From positions 163,077 to 227,076 of the forward strand of contig JAGCVC010000020.1 of the NCBI GenBank assembly GCA_017962565.1: 64,000 nt of DNA. Direction: 5' to 3'. The notes beneath the pieces are model-generated. The model searched no databases, was not told the origin of the DNA, and saw nothing but the letters and a program-made list of their open reading frames with translations. Every line of letters starts with the position of its first letter. Within the stretch, counting starts at the first letter, position 1. The translations under genes and the position numbers were made by a program. Origin of the DNA: Alphaproteobacteria bacterium. Lineage in GTDB: Bacteria; Pseudomonadota; Alphaproteobacteria; CAAHEQ01; UBA3637. Below are positions 20,987 to 30,260 of the stretch, piece by piece.

Positions 20987-22099
20987 TCAGTGAATACGTT
21001 CTTCTTGAGCAATCGAACGCATACGTGCCATTTTCAAAACTTCTCGGATCTTTAACCGTTCAATTTGAACAGCTTCATTATAACGTTCTTTTTCATCCTG
21101 GAATCGAGCACGAATCTCATCCAATCTGGCACGTACTTCTGTCTTACGAATCATTTCGATGGCATAGTTAAACATATAACTTTGAATTGTTTTATCCACA
21201 CTTTTTGTCAAGCTTAAAAAAATGTTGCTCATCACTTTATCATTCTGACCAAACAAGCGTTGTCTGAAATGCCCGTACAAAATTCTTGCTGTGGGATCTT
21301 TAGGGTTCAATTCCATAGCTCTTCGATAGGCTTTATCTGCCAATCGCACATCATAAACGCCTAAAATCAAAGCCAAACTTAAGGACATTTGCGAAGCTTC
21401 TTTTCTGGCATAGTGTTGCAATAAAGAATCTTTTATAACAAACGCGGTTTTTTGTTGTCTCATCAATTCTTCTTTTAATAAACGAGCGGCCTTTTGCGGA
21501 CGTCCTTCTCTCATATCTTTCAGAGCCTGAGAATAGCTCCGTTGTTCACGCGAATGCGGCTCCAAAATCTTACGAGCGGCCAAATCTCTAAAACTGCGAA
21601 TAGCATCAATCAAAGGCACAATGTCAATCAAAGAATATTTTGACGGCAAAATTTTTAAAATTTCATTATTGGACATTCCCTGGCTCAACGCGCCCATAAT
21701 TTGATAAAGCAAGTTGGATCCGATTGCCTGTTCCGACCTTTTCTTTATTTTATGCTTATCCCTTTTAACCTCACTAAACAACTTTGCAACTTCCAATAAA
21801 GCTCTTTTCTCATCAGCCTGTGCATAACGAGACCAAAAATGCATACGCTTTTCATCCGCAAAATCGTTAAAGGATGCCCACATCCAATTTCGAATAGCAC
21901 GAACAAGTATTTTTAACAAAACGGCTAACAGAGTTAAAGCAAATAAAATCAGTATGTAGCGGAACCAAACATTCATATTCTGAAACAGTATTTTTGATTT
22001 TTCTACGACACCGTCAAGCCACAGCAAAGGTTTTTCAAAGAAAGAAAAATCACTCAGCCAAATGCGTATCTTTTCATACCATGTCAGGTTCTCAATCAT
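20987..22099 (-). CDS. Membrane-anchored TPR-like protein, unknown role
   Basis: A 370-residue protein with one membrane segment at about residues 48-70 (FRYILILFALTLLAVLLKIL) and a long basic, helical cytosolic part. The helical repeats near residues 205-320 (for example AYRRAMELNPKDPTARILYGHF) look like TPR units. The C-terminus is a charged coiled coil. I chose the ATG at 22099 because GGAG lies 5 bases before it; the frame continues to a GTG at 22117. No specific family recognised. It lies upstream of dnaN in the same direction, separated by about 190 AT-rich bases. Confidence 0.72.
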   Translation of the reverse strand: MIENLTWYEKIRIWLSDFSFFEKPLLWLDGVVEKSKILFQNMNVWFRYILILFALTLLAVLLKILVRAIRNWMWASFNDFADEKRMHFWSRYAQADEKRALLEVAKLFSEVKRDKHKIKKRSEQAIGSNLLYQIMGALSQGMSNNEILKILPSKYSLIDIVPLIDAIRSFRDLAARKILEPHSREQRSYSQALKDMREGRPQKAARLLKEELMRQQKTAFVIKDSLLQHYARKEASQMSLSLALILGVYDVRLADKAYRRAMELNPKDPTARILYGHFRQRLFGQNDKVMSNIFLSLTKSVDKTIQSYMFNYAIEMIRKTEVRARLDEIRARFQDEKERYNEAVQIERLKIREVLKMARMRSIAQEERIH

Positions 22100-22237
22100 G
22101 TTCTCCAACCCTTCCACGCTTACAGTATAAACCCAAAAAAAGAAATTTACCAGTAAAAAAATAAATTTCTTAAATCTTTATTAACAAAAAGGCAGGAAAA
22201 TAAGGGGAAAATCGAATAGCAAAATAGGGGAAAAATC

Positions 22238-24643
22238 ATGATCAAAAACGAAGTTTCTTATAAGGATTTATACACATCTTGTTCTTTAAAATCTTTGGCT
22301 TTTAAAACAACAAAAGAAGTTGAAAATAATTCTGAAGTGATTGGTCAGGAAAAAGCCATTGATGCCATCTTATTTGCTATGAATATGCCTGATGACGGAT
22401 ATAACGTTTTCTGTTTGGGATCGGAAGGAAACGGAAAGAAAAGTTTGGCCCTTCAATTACTAAAAAAAGAGGCCTTGACACGCAAAGCTCCGGATGATTG
22501 GTGCTACGTCAACAACTTTGATTTTTCTCATAAACCTCGCGCTATTCGTTTGCCAGCTGGAAAAGGAAAATCTTTTGCTAAAGACATTGAAAAGTTTATC
22601 AATGAAGCATTGAATATTTTACCGGGTATTTTTGAAGATAACAATTACAACAAACAAGTCAGCATGATACAGGAACGCTTCAAAAATCAAAGAGAAGAAT
22701 ATTTTGAATCTTTGCAAGAGATTGCAAAAGGCAAGAAAAATGTAGCTATTTTGCGTATGCCAACCGGCTTGGTTGTTGCCCCGACCCGCAATGGAGAAGT
22801 TTTAACACCCGAAACATTTGATAAATTACCAAAAGCAGTTCGCAAACGGGTATTGGATCAAATGAGTGAAACACAGGAACGCTTAAAAGAAGCAATTAAA
22901 GAAGTTCCTAAATGGGAAAAAGAAGAAAAGGAACAAATTAACTTGCTCAATCAACAAATGACTCGCGATGCGGTCAAGGGTTTGGTGCAGGATTTGCTAA
23001 AAAAATATGCTGACATTCCTTCTGCAAAAGATTACATTGAAAGCATGGATAACGACATCATCGAAAATGTTACTTTGTTCTTAGATGAACAAACAGAGGA
23101 AGAAGATGCCCTGTCCACTTTCATCAAAAAGTCTAAAAAGAATTCATTGATTATGGACCGATATAAAGTTAATTTGTTGGTTCACCACAGCGCTCGTCAA
23201 AATGCTCCTGTTATTTACTTGGAACATCCTAATTTACCGAATTTAGTCGGACGTATGGAACGTATGCAACACTTTGGAACATTAACTACAGACTTCAGCT
23301 TAATTAAACCGGGTGCTTTGCATTTAGCCAACGGTGGTTTTTTGATTATCGAAGCTAAAGATATTTGCGCACATCCGGCAGCTTGGGAAAGTTTAAAACG
23401 TGCTTTGAAAGCAAAAAAAATACACATTGAATCTGCCGAGGAAGAAGCCGGTGTCATCAGCACAACCACTTTGGAACCGGAACCAATTCCATTAGATATT
23501 AAAATCGTTTTGATTGGTGAACCAAATCTGTATTATGCATTATCTGAACAAGATCCAGACTTCTTAAAATTGTTCAAAGTTGAAGCTAATTTTTATCCCA
23601 AAATCGATCGTGATGAAACTAATATAGAAAAATACATTTCCTTAATGGCAATGTTGGTACAAAAATATAAATTAAAAGCATTTTCCAAAAACGCATTGGA
23701 ACGCTTAATTGAATACTCTTCCCGCGTCAGCGAAGATGCAACAAAACTGACGACACGCTTGTCTTATATTTCCGATTTAATGAAGGAATCTGATTATTTT
23801 GCACGGATAGACAAAAGCCCACTTACAGAACGTCGTCACGTTGAAAACGCTATTCAAGCAAAAATAGAACGATCCAATAATTTACACAAACAAAGTTTAG
23901 AGTATATCAAAAACGGAACAATTATTATTAAAACTGCCGGTTCAGAAATCGGCCAAATCAATATTTTGGCTGTACAGGAATTTGGGCATATCTGTTTCGG
24001 TCGTCCAAGTCGTTTGACATGTCAAGTTTACTTAGGAAACGGAAAAATTGTTGATATTGAACGGGAAGTTGAGTTGGGTGGCCCGTTACACACAAAAGGT
24101 GTTTTGATTTTATCTTCATTCCTTTCGTCTACATTTGGACAAACTGAACCTCTTTCATTTAATGCCAGCTTAGCCATTGAGCAATCCTATGGCCCGATTG
24201 ATGGAGATTCTGCATCATCAGCCGAACTGTATGCACTATTGTCTGCTTTGTCAAAACAGCCGATCAAACAAGGTATTGCTGTCACCGGTTCGGTCAATCA
24301 ATTAGGGCAAGTCCAAGCCATCGGTGCAGTTAATGAAAAGATTGAAGGTTTCTTTGATGTTTGCCAAATCAATGGATTGACAGGAGAGCAAGGCGTTATT
24401 ATTCCGAAAACAAACTTACGTAACTTAATGTTGCGACAAGATGTTGTTTCTGCGGTGGAAAAAGGATTATTCCATATCTATGCGGTCAGTTCCATCAGCG
24501 AAGGAATTGAAATCTTAACGGGTATACCTGCAGGTACGATGAATAAAAAAGGTAATTATCCCAAAAACAGCATTTATGGCAAAGCAACAAAAGAATTGCA
24601 CCGATTATTCAGAGCTTCTTGCAAGAAAAAAACAACCGATTAG
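22238..24643 (+). CDS. Lon-like (S16) protease with AAA_32-type domain, degenerate ATPase motifs
   Basis: An 801-residue protein of the LonB/YcbZ-like group rather than classic Lon. The C-terminal S16 protease domain has its catalytic dyad: S658 in DGDSAS and K701 in VNEKIEGF, 43 residues apart as in E. coli Lon. The N-terminal ATPase-like domain starts with a Walker-A-like loop at residues 61-69 (GSEGNGKKS), where Lys replaces the usual Ser/Thr. The Walker-B-like strand reads GGFLIIEAKD, with EA where DE is usual. A helical insert separates the two motifs. No membrane segment is seen. The stop codon overlaps the convergent RNase J-like gene. Confidence 0.88.
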   Translation: MIKNEVSYKDLYTSCSLKSLAFKTTKEVENNSEVIGQEKAIDAILFAMNMPDDGYNVFCLGSEGNGKKSLALQLLKKEALTRKAPDDWCYVNNFDFSHKPRAIRLPAGKGKSFAKDIEKFINEALNILPGIFEDNNYNKQVSMIQERFKNQREEYFESLQEIAKGKKNVAILRMPTGLVVAPTRNGEVLTPETFDKLPKAVRKRVLDQMSETQERLKEAIKEVPKWEKEEKEQINLLNQQMTRDAVKGLVQDLLKKYADIPSAKDYIESMDNDIIENVTLFLDEQTEEEDALSTFIKKSKKNSLIMDRYKVNLLVHHSARQNAPVIYLEHPNLPNLVGRMERMQHFGTLTTDFSLIKPGALHLANGGFLIIEAKDICAHPAAWESLKRALKAKKIHIESAEEEAGVISTTTLEPEPIPLDIKIVLIGEPNLYYALSEQDPDFLKLFKVEANFYPKIDRDETNIEKYISLMAMLVQKYKLKAFSKNALERLIEYSSRVSEDATKLTTRLSYISDLMKESDYFARIDKSPLTERRHVENAIQAKIERSNNLHKQSLEYIKNGTIIIKTAGSEIGQINILAVQEFGHICFGRPSRLTCQVYLGNGKIVDIEREVELGGPLHTKGVLILSSFLSSTFGQTEPLSFNASLAIEQSYGPIDGDSASSAELYALLSALSKQPIKQGIAVTGSVNQLGQVQAIGAVNEKIEGFFDVCQINGLTGEQGVIIPKTNLRNLMLRQDVVSAVEKGLFHIYAVSSISEGIEILTGIPAGTMNKKGNYPKNSIYGKATKELHRLFRASCKKKTTD

Positions 24644-26010
24644 TGACGTTGTTTTTGTTCTCTTAGCAACTCCTTTAAAGCCATTTTATCAAATCTTTGC
24701 TGTACTTCGATCTTCTTGCATAAAAGATCTTCCTGGATCAAAACATCTTTTACATTTTTTGCAAAAGAAGCCGTATCGCCGACTTTGTCAAAACAAACAA
24801 CTTGTTCTACTAAGGGTCTGGCTAAATCGCTTGCTGCCCTTAAATGGCAACCCTCTCCATGAACAGGGAAATAAAATCGTGGATTCGTCCAGACGATAAG
24901 TCTTTCCATATCCGATCGTGTCGCATGTCCAGATATATGTGTTAAATTTTCTTTATCATTTCGAATAACCTTATGGCCTTGAGCTTCCAAAGCTTCAATC
25001 ATCTGATGAATTTTTTCTCTTCTTCCGGGTATTTCACTGGCAGACATAATAATGCACGCAGTTTTTTCAATAAATCTTTCTTGCATTACCACTTTCATCA
25101 AAAACGATCCTGGCTCTGCTTGCGATCCACTTGTAATATAAAAACTGTTATTGGGAATAATCTCTTTCGCCATATCGATAGATCTGATGGGTAACATTTT
25201 CTTGTTAATAGCCGGAATTTGGTTAATTAGTAAACTTGTTCCGATAAAAGAAGGGTTTTTATTTGTGTATTTTTTGGCTAATCTACAAATAGAAGCTACT
25301 CTTTCCACATGTGTTGAAAATGTTGTAAAGATAAAACTTTTATATTTATTTTTATTTTTTAGGATAATCTTTTCCAAACCGTCATAAACTTGTTCTTCGG
25401 AGTACAAATCATCGCGTGTATTATTTATTCCAGTTGAATCTGCTACAAGTGCTAATAATCCTTCTCTGCCAATCTCGTGTAACCTTTTTTTTAAATCTTT
25501 ATCTTCTCTATCAAAACGCCAGTCACCTGTGTGAAGGATATTACCTTGCGGTGTTTTAATATAAATCATGGAAGCATCCGGCACGGAATGATCTACCGGC
25601 AAAAATTCAACACGAAAGTTCCGAATAGTTTCCGGACAATATCCTCCAACTTTATGAATTCTTTCACCTAAATTTGGAATATTCAAGCCTTCTACTCGAG
25701 CTCTTATACGAATATTCTCCGCAACAAACGGAGTGCAATAAACAGGGGTTTTCGGAAACTTCTGCAACAAATAAGTTAAACCACCAATGTGATCTTCATG
25801 GTTGTGCGTAATTAAAATGGCATCTAATTTTCCGATCTTTTCCAAAACATTATAATCAGGCATCAATCGAGTATTGACTAAATCCCTTTGTTCATCTTCA
25901 AAGAAAGCACCGGCATCAACAAGAATATTTGTGCCATCCAAACGATACAAATAACTTTGATTCCCAAATTCGTACAACCCACCCAAAGGTGTTAACTTTA
26001 TCATTGACAT
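24640..26010 (-). CDS. Short RNase J-like metallo-beta-lactamase/beta-CASP ribonuclease
   Basis: A 456-residue paralogue of RNase J. The zinc site is complete by eye: THNHEDHIGG near residue 67, PVDHSVPDAS, and HTGDWRFD. Beta-CASP motifs follow: FTTFSTHVERV, TSGSQAEPGSF, HISGHATRSD and FPVHGEG. It lacks the roughly 100-residue C-terminal domain of RNase J that the second copy at 52361 has. GGGAG precedes the ATG at 26010. It is convergent with the Lon-like gene, their stop codons overlapping by 4 bases. Confidence 0.88.
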   Translation of the reverse strand: MSMIKLTPLGGLYEFGNQSYLYRLDGTNILVDAGAFFEDEQRDLVNTRLMPDYNVLEKIGKLDAILITHNHEDHIGGLTYLLQKFPKTPVYCTPFVAENIRIRARVEGLNIPNLGERIHKVGGYCPETIRNFRVEFLPVDHSVPDASMIYIKTPQGNILHTGDWRFDREDKDLKKRLHEIGREGLLALVADSTGINNTRDDLYSEEQVYDGLEKIILKNKNKYKSFIFTTFSTHVERVASICRLAKKYTNKNPSFIGTSLLINQIPAINKKMLPIRSIDMAKEIIPNNSFYITSGSQAEPGSFLMKVVMQERFIEKTACIIMSASEIPGRREKIHQMIEALEAQGHKVIRNDKENLTHISGHATRSDMERLIVWTNPRFYFPVHGEGCHLRAASDLARPLVEQVVCFDKVGDTASFAKNVKDVLIQEDLLCKKIEVQQRFDKMALKELLREQKQRH

Positions 26011-26094
26011 GTGTATATCTCCCGAAACAAGTGTCTGATTATCTATTTAACACAGAGATTATACAGTGATTCTATATTTTTGTCAAGTATTTTG

Positions 26095-27168
26095 TTATTT
26101 TTTATTTTTTTCTGTTTGAAGGGCTGTTTTTGTCTCGGAAGGCGCCTTAATTTCAGCTTTATTCTGTTTCTTTTTTTGTTTTATATCTACTTTATTTTTT
26201 TTAATATTACGCCATTCGTTTACACGTTCCTGATGGTCTTTATATGTTTCAGAAAAAGCGTGTCCGCCTTTACCATTAGCAACAAAGTATAAATCCTGAG
26301 TTTTATCCGGATGTAAGACCGCTTCAATGGATGCCCTTCCCGGGTTTGAAATTGCCCCCGGTGGTAATCCGTAAATTATATACGTATTGTAATCACTTTC
26401 TTTTTTTAAATCATTTGACCATAGTTTTCGTTTAAAGATTCCTGTCCCTTCCGATAATCCGTAAATAACTGTCGGATCAGATTGAAGACGCATTTTGCTT
26501 TTTAAACGGTTAAAGAAAACGGATGCAATATGGCTTCTTTCTGAATTAAAAGAAGTTTCTTTTTCTATAATTGAAGCCAAAATAATTACGTCTCTTTTAT
26601 TTTTTAACAACAAATCTTTTTCCCTTTTGGGCCACAACTCTTCAATCGTACGGGTCATTGCATTCTGCATTCTTTTAATCAAACTCTCACGTGTATCACC
26701 CGCTGAATAATAGTAAGTTTCCGGCAACAGACTTCCTTCCTCCGGAATTTGCGTAATCTCTCCGGCCAAACTTTGAGTGTCATTTAACATTTGAACAATT
26801 TGATAGGAAGTCAATCCTTCAGGAATGGTTATGCGGCGAATAAGTGTCTGCCCCCCCGTTATAATGTCCATTACCATCTTGGCACTGGCATGAGCAGGAA
26901 TAGAATATTCGCCGGCTTTCAACTCGGAATCTTTTTGACTGACACGAACACCTAACACAAAAATAGCCGGACTTTCAATAACACCTTCTTGATGCAAATA
27001 GTTTGCTATTTTGCGCAATGGCTGACCTTTTTCAATTACAACTTCTTTGCGCTGTGACAACGGTCCATCGGAAAGAAAAAATTCATACGTTGAAAAAACG
27101 CTACCACCAAAAATGCAAGCAGCAAAGAAAATTATAATCATATAAAAAAAGACTGATTTTCTAATCAT
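26095..27168 (-). CDS. mltG: Endolytic peptidoglycan transglycosylase MltG
   Basis: Inner-membrane YceG/MltG enzyme thought to terminate glycan strands. One N-terminal membrane segment (about 5-28) is followed by the LysM-like region and the catalytic domain. Family marks are LIRRITIPEGLTSYQI, LLPETYYY, the catalytic Glu in IIEKETSFNSER, RLQSDPTVIYGL, and YGLPPGAISNPGRASIEAVLHP. The tail is Lys-rich and longer than usual. The ATG at 27168 follows GAGG; upstream in-frame ATGs to 27216 lack a good site. Confidence 0.93.
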   Translation of the reverse strand: MIRKSVFFYMIIIFFAACIFGGSVFSTYEFFLSDGPLSQRKEVVIEKGQPLRKIANYLHQEGVIESPAIFVLGVRVSQKDSELKAGEYSIPAHASAKMVMDIITGGQTLIRRITIPEGLTSYQIVQMLNDTQSLAGEITQIPEEGSLLPETYYYSAGDTRESLIKRMQNAMTRTIEELWPKREKDLLLKNKRDVIILASIIEKETSFNSERSHIASVFFNRLKSKMRLQSDPTVIYGLSEGTGIFKRKLWSNDLKKESDYNTYIIYGLPPGAISNPGRASIEAVLHPDKTQDLYFVANGKGGHAFSETYKDHQERVNEWRNIKKNKVDIKQKKKQNKAEIKAPSETKTALQTEKNKK

Positions 27169-27318
27169 CAAAACCTCACAGGCACTCATACTATTCGATT
27201 TTTGTATTACAAGCAAGTTTTTTATAAAGAAGTTTATAAATAAAATCCTTGCATTTCACGTAATCTTGTGATTAAATGGGCGCCAAAGTGGATATAAATT
27301 AGATGAAAGGAAAATAAA

Positions 27319-28515
27319 ATGGCAAATTTTAATACACTTGATGACTTAGGCGATATCAAAGGTAAAGTTGTTTTTATTCGTGCGGATTTAAACGTTCCTG
27401 CAAAAGAAGGCGTTGTTTCCGATACAACACGAATCGATCGTTTCGCACCAACCTTAGTAACTTTAGCTGACAAAGGTGCAAAAGTGATTGTTACTTCTCA
27501 CTTTGGTCGTCCGGACGGAGAAAAGAAACCGGAATTTTCAATGGCTTTTATTGTTCCGGAATTGGAAAAAGCATCCGGCAAAAAAATTACATTTGTTGAT
27601 GATTGCATTGGGCCAAAAGTAGATTCTGCCGTTGCCGCGATGAAAGACGGTGATGTTATTATGTTAGAAAACTTGCGTTTCTATGACGGCGAAGAAAAAA
27701 ACGATGCTGAATTCTGCAAAACATTAGCAAAAGGCGTTGACATTTACGTCAATGATGCTTTTTCAACAGCACACCGTGCACATGCTTCAACAGCAGGTAT
27801 GGCACAATACGTCCCTGTTCGTGTTGCCGGTCGCTTGATGCAAGCTGAATTGGAAGCATTGGATAAAGCGTTGGGAAATTCTGTTCATCCGGTTGCTGCT
27901 TTAGTCGGAGGTTCTAAAGTTTCTACAAAATTGGATTTATTGGGCAATTTGGTCAAAAAAGTGGATTACTTATTAATCGGTGGCGGTATGGCACACACTT
28001 TCTTAGCTGCAAAAGGTATTCCGATGGGTGAAGGTTCTTTGGTTGAACCGGCTATGATTGAAACAGCAAAATCCATTATGGCAAATGCCGGTAACTGCAC
28101 AATTGTTTTACCGACTGATTTAGTTTGGGCAAATGAATTCGGTGAAGGACAAGAACCGCACGTTGCTGACGTCAATGCTTTGCCTGCCGGCAAACCGTTA
28201 TTGGATATCGGTCCAAAATCAACTCAATTATTTATCGATACATTAAATAAATGCAAAACTTTGATTTGGAACGGACCTGTCGGTGCATTTGAAATCAAAC
28301 CGTTTGATACAGCAACAAATGCAATTGCAGCTGCAGTTGTTGAATTGACAAAAGCCGGCAAGTTGATTTCCGTTGCCGGTGGCGGTGATACTGTTTCCGC
28401 ATTGAAAAAAGCGGGAGCCAAAAAAAATTTGACTTATGTTTCCGCAGCCGGTGGTGCTTTCTTGGAATGGATGGAAGGCAAACAATTACCGGGTGTTAAA
28501 GTTTTGGAAAAATAA
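27319..28515 (+). CDS. pgk: Phosphoglycerate kinase
   Basis: Glycolytic enzyme of 398 residues. Motifs include VFIRADLNVPAK, TSHFGRPDGEKK, MLENLRFYDGEEKNDAEF, the ATP-site LLIGGGMAHTFLAAKG and the C-terminal VAGGGDTVSALKKAG. AAAGGA precedes the ATG. It ends at a strong terminator, so it is probably a single-gene unit. Confidence 0.97.
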   Translation: MANFNTLDDLGDIKGKVVFIRADLNVPAKEGVVSDTTRIDRFAPTLVTLADKGAKVIVTSHFGRPDGEKKPEFSMAFIVPELEKASGKKITFVDDCIGPKVDSAVAAMKDGDVIMLENLRFYDGEEKNDAEFCKTLAKGVDIYVNDAFSTAHRAHASTAGMAQYVPVRVAGRLMQAELEALDKALGNSVHPVAALVGGSKVSTKLDLLGNLVKKVDYLLIGGGMAHTFLAAKGIPMGEGSLVEPAMIETAKSIMANAGNCTIVLPTDLVWANEFGEGQEPHVADVNALPAGKPLLDIGPKSTQLFIDTLNKCKTLIWNGPVGAFEIKPFDTATNAIAAAVVELTKAGKLISVAGGGDTVSALKKAGAKKNLTYVSAAGGAFLEWMEGKQLPGVKVLEK

Positions 28516-28535
28516 CAAACACTTTGAAAATTTAA

Positions 28536-28565
28536 AAATCCCCTGTTCATACGGGGGATTTTTTA
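28536..28565 (+). terminator. Rho-independent terminator of pgk
   Basis: AAATCCCC pairs with GGGGATTT around a short loop, followed by a T-run, 20 bases after the pgk stop. Confidence 0.85.
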
Positions 28566-28585
28566 TTGAAAAAATTATATAAAAA

Positions 28586-28661
28586 TGGTGCCGGTTAGGA
28601 GATTCGAACGCCCGACCCACGCATTACGAATGCGTTGCTCTACCAGCTGAGCTAAACCGGC
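28586..28661 (-). tRNA. tRNA-Thr (anticodon CGT)
   Basis: A 76-base cloverleaf on the minus strand: acceptor GCCGGTT/AACCGGC, discriminator A and encoded CCA. The anticodon loop is TTCGTAA, giving CGT. The T-loop is GCGTTCGAATC. Confidence 0.95.
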
Positions 28662-28708
28662 ACATGCCAAAGGTTATACATGAAAATAAAACAAAATGCA
28701 AGTCTTTT

Positions 28709-29494
28709 TTACGATTTTTGTTCTGGACGAATCAAAGATTTTAAGACACCATGCAACGTTTGAATTTCTTGTTTTGTTAAACCGGCTTTTAAAAAGATAT
28801 TATCCAAATTTTGTTGCATTTTTGGACGCTTGTCAGTCAAACGATAGTATCCCTTTTCTGTTAAGGCCAAATTCAGTTTGTCCAAAAACATCTGCACATC
28901 CGCTTTATCCGCCAACGGATTTTCGGGTGTCCTTGCAGCCTTTAATTGATCTTGGTTGATTGCCTGTAAACATTCGTAACCGACTAATAAAACGGCTTGT
29001 GATAGATTCAAAGAAGTGTGTTCCGGATTAAGCGGAATTGTCAACAAAGCATCAGCACATTCCAATTCTTCATTTTCCAAACCTGTACGTTCGCAACCGA
29101 ACAAAACACCTATTTTTGAAAGGGGAATAGATGTATTTTGAAAAAAATCATGCAATTCAGATGCTTTAAAAACTGGTTTTGAAAGCCGCCGAGGACGAGC
29201 CGTTGTAGCCAAAATAAAATTTAAATCTGCGATTGCTTCCTTTAAAGTCGAAAAAACTTTTGCTTCTCGTAAAATCGGATCGGCACCGGAACTGGCTGCA
29301 TAAGCTTTTTCATCAAAGGGCGATTCACGTGGATCAACAACCCGCAAATCGTAAACTCCGCAATTCATCATAGCTCTTGCTGCCATACCGATATTTTCGG
29401 CCATTTGAGGACGAACTAAAATGAAAACGGGCAATGCTGACATTTTACCTTTAAGTACTGTCAAATCCTTTTGCCGCTTTGCTTGATTTTTCAA
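28709..29494 (-). CDS. trmJ: TrmJ-type tRNA 2'-O-methyltransferase (SPOUT)
   Basis: SAM-dependent methyltransferase expected to modify position 32 of tRNAs. SPOUT motifs are FILVRPQMAENIGMAARAMMN near the start, GVLFGCERTGLENEEL in the middle, and IPLNPEHTSLNLSQAVLL, which builds the knot. The C-terminal helical extension matches the TrmJ family. The start is a TTG at 29494, two bases after the preceding stop, with GGAG at good spacing; the ATG at 29443 (AAAGGT upstream) is an alternative that removes 17 residues. Confidence 0.88.
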   Translation of the reverse strand: MKNQAKRQKDLTVLKGKMSALPVFILVRPQMAENIGMAARAMMNCGVYDLRVVDPRESPFDEKAYAASSGADPILREAKVFSTLKEAIADLNFILATTARPRRLSKPVFKASELHDFFQNTSIPLSKIGVLFGCERTGLENEELECADALLTIPLNPEHTSLNLSQAVLLVGYECLQAINQDQLKAARTPENPLADKADVQMFLDKLNLALTEKGYYRLTDKRPKMQQNLDNIFLKAGLTKQEIQTLHGVLKSLIRPEQKS

Positions 29495-29496
29495 AA

Positions 29497-30249
29497 TTAC
29501 TCCTTTTTAGAACGAGGAGCTCCGACACTGACATGGAGTAAAGCATTTTGTTCATCAACCTTTTCAATTTCCACGTTTTTGTCGGTATTTAAAACAGGAA
29601 ATGTTTCAGCTTTTTCGTCTTCTTCCACACGTTGATGCTGTTCCAGTTTTGTTTGTTCCTTAAAAGCATCCATATATTCATCCATGCTTATACCATTTCT
29701 ATCTTGGAATCTCTGCTCCATTTTTTCCTGGAGTTTTTTTGAATGTTCTTCTGACGGTTCATTTCTTTCGGAATAATAAGAAAGACGCGATGTCATATCA
29801 AAAATACTTTCCCGTGGATTTTCATTAATCTTTTTCTGCAAATCCTCCGGTTTTTCCTTGTAATCATCGAATTGAACCAATGCTTGATTTTCCAATTCTT
29901 CTAAGGCCTGTTCCTTTTCACTTTCTTTAGTGTAGGCTGCTTCCTTTATTTTTTTCTGTTGAACTTTTTCAACTGACTTTTGAATTCCATTCAAACGAGC
30001 ATAATTCATTTTTGCAAAACGCGGATTATCCAAAATAGAAATATGTTTGGTTGTTTTTGCCAACTGTTCCTTCGTATCTGTTTTTTCAATATTAGTGTCA
30101 AAATTGAACTTAGGAGCTTCCTTTGTTTCTTTAATTTCTTCTTTCACTTCCTTCTTAAAACTAACTGCTCCGGAAAGAGTGTCTTCCTGTGCAAAAGCAC
30201 AGAATGAAAACAACGAAAGAAAGACAAAAACAATCCATCTTTTGTTCAT
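29497..30249 (-). CDS. Unknown acidic periplasmic protein
   Basis: A 250-residue protein with a signal peptide (MNKRWIVFVFLSLFSFCAFA, then QED). The mature chain is dominated by Lys and Glu with strong helical, coiled-coil character and ends in a basic SKKE. No domain recognised. It sits between pssA and trmJ: its start is 11 bases after pssA, and its stop overlaps the trmJ ribosome site. Confidence 0.7.
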   Translation of the reverse strand: MNKRWIVFVFLSLFSFCAFAQEDTLSGAVSFKKEVKEEIKETKEAPKFNFDTNIEKTDTKEQLAKTTKHISILDNPRFAKMNYARLNGIQKSVEKVQQKKIKEAAYTKESEKEQALEELENQALVQFDDYKEKPEDLQKKINENPRESIFDMTSRLSYYSERNEPSEEHSKKLQEKMEQRFQDRNGISMDEYMDAFKEQTKLEQHQRVEEDEKAETFPVLNTDKNVEIEKVDEQNALLHVSVGAPRSKKE

Positions 30250-30260
30250 AAAATCCCCCT

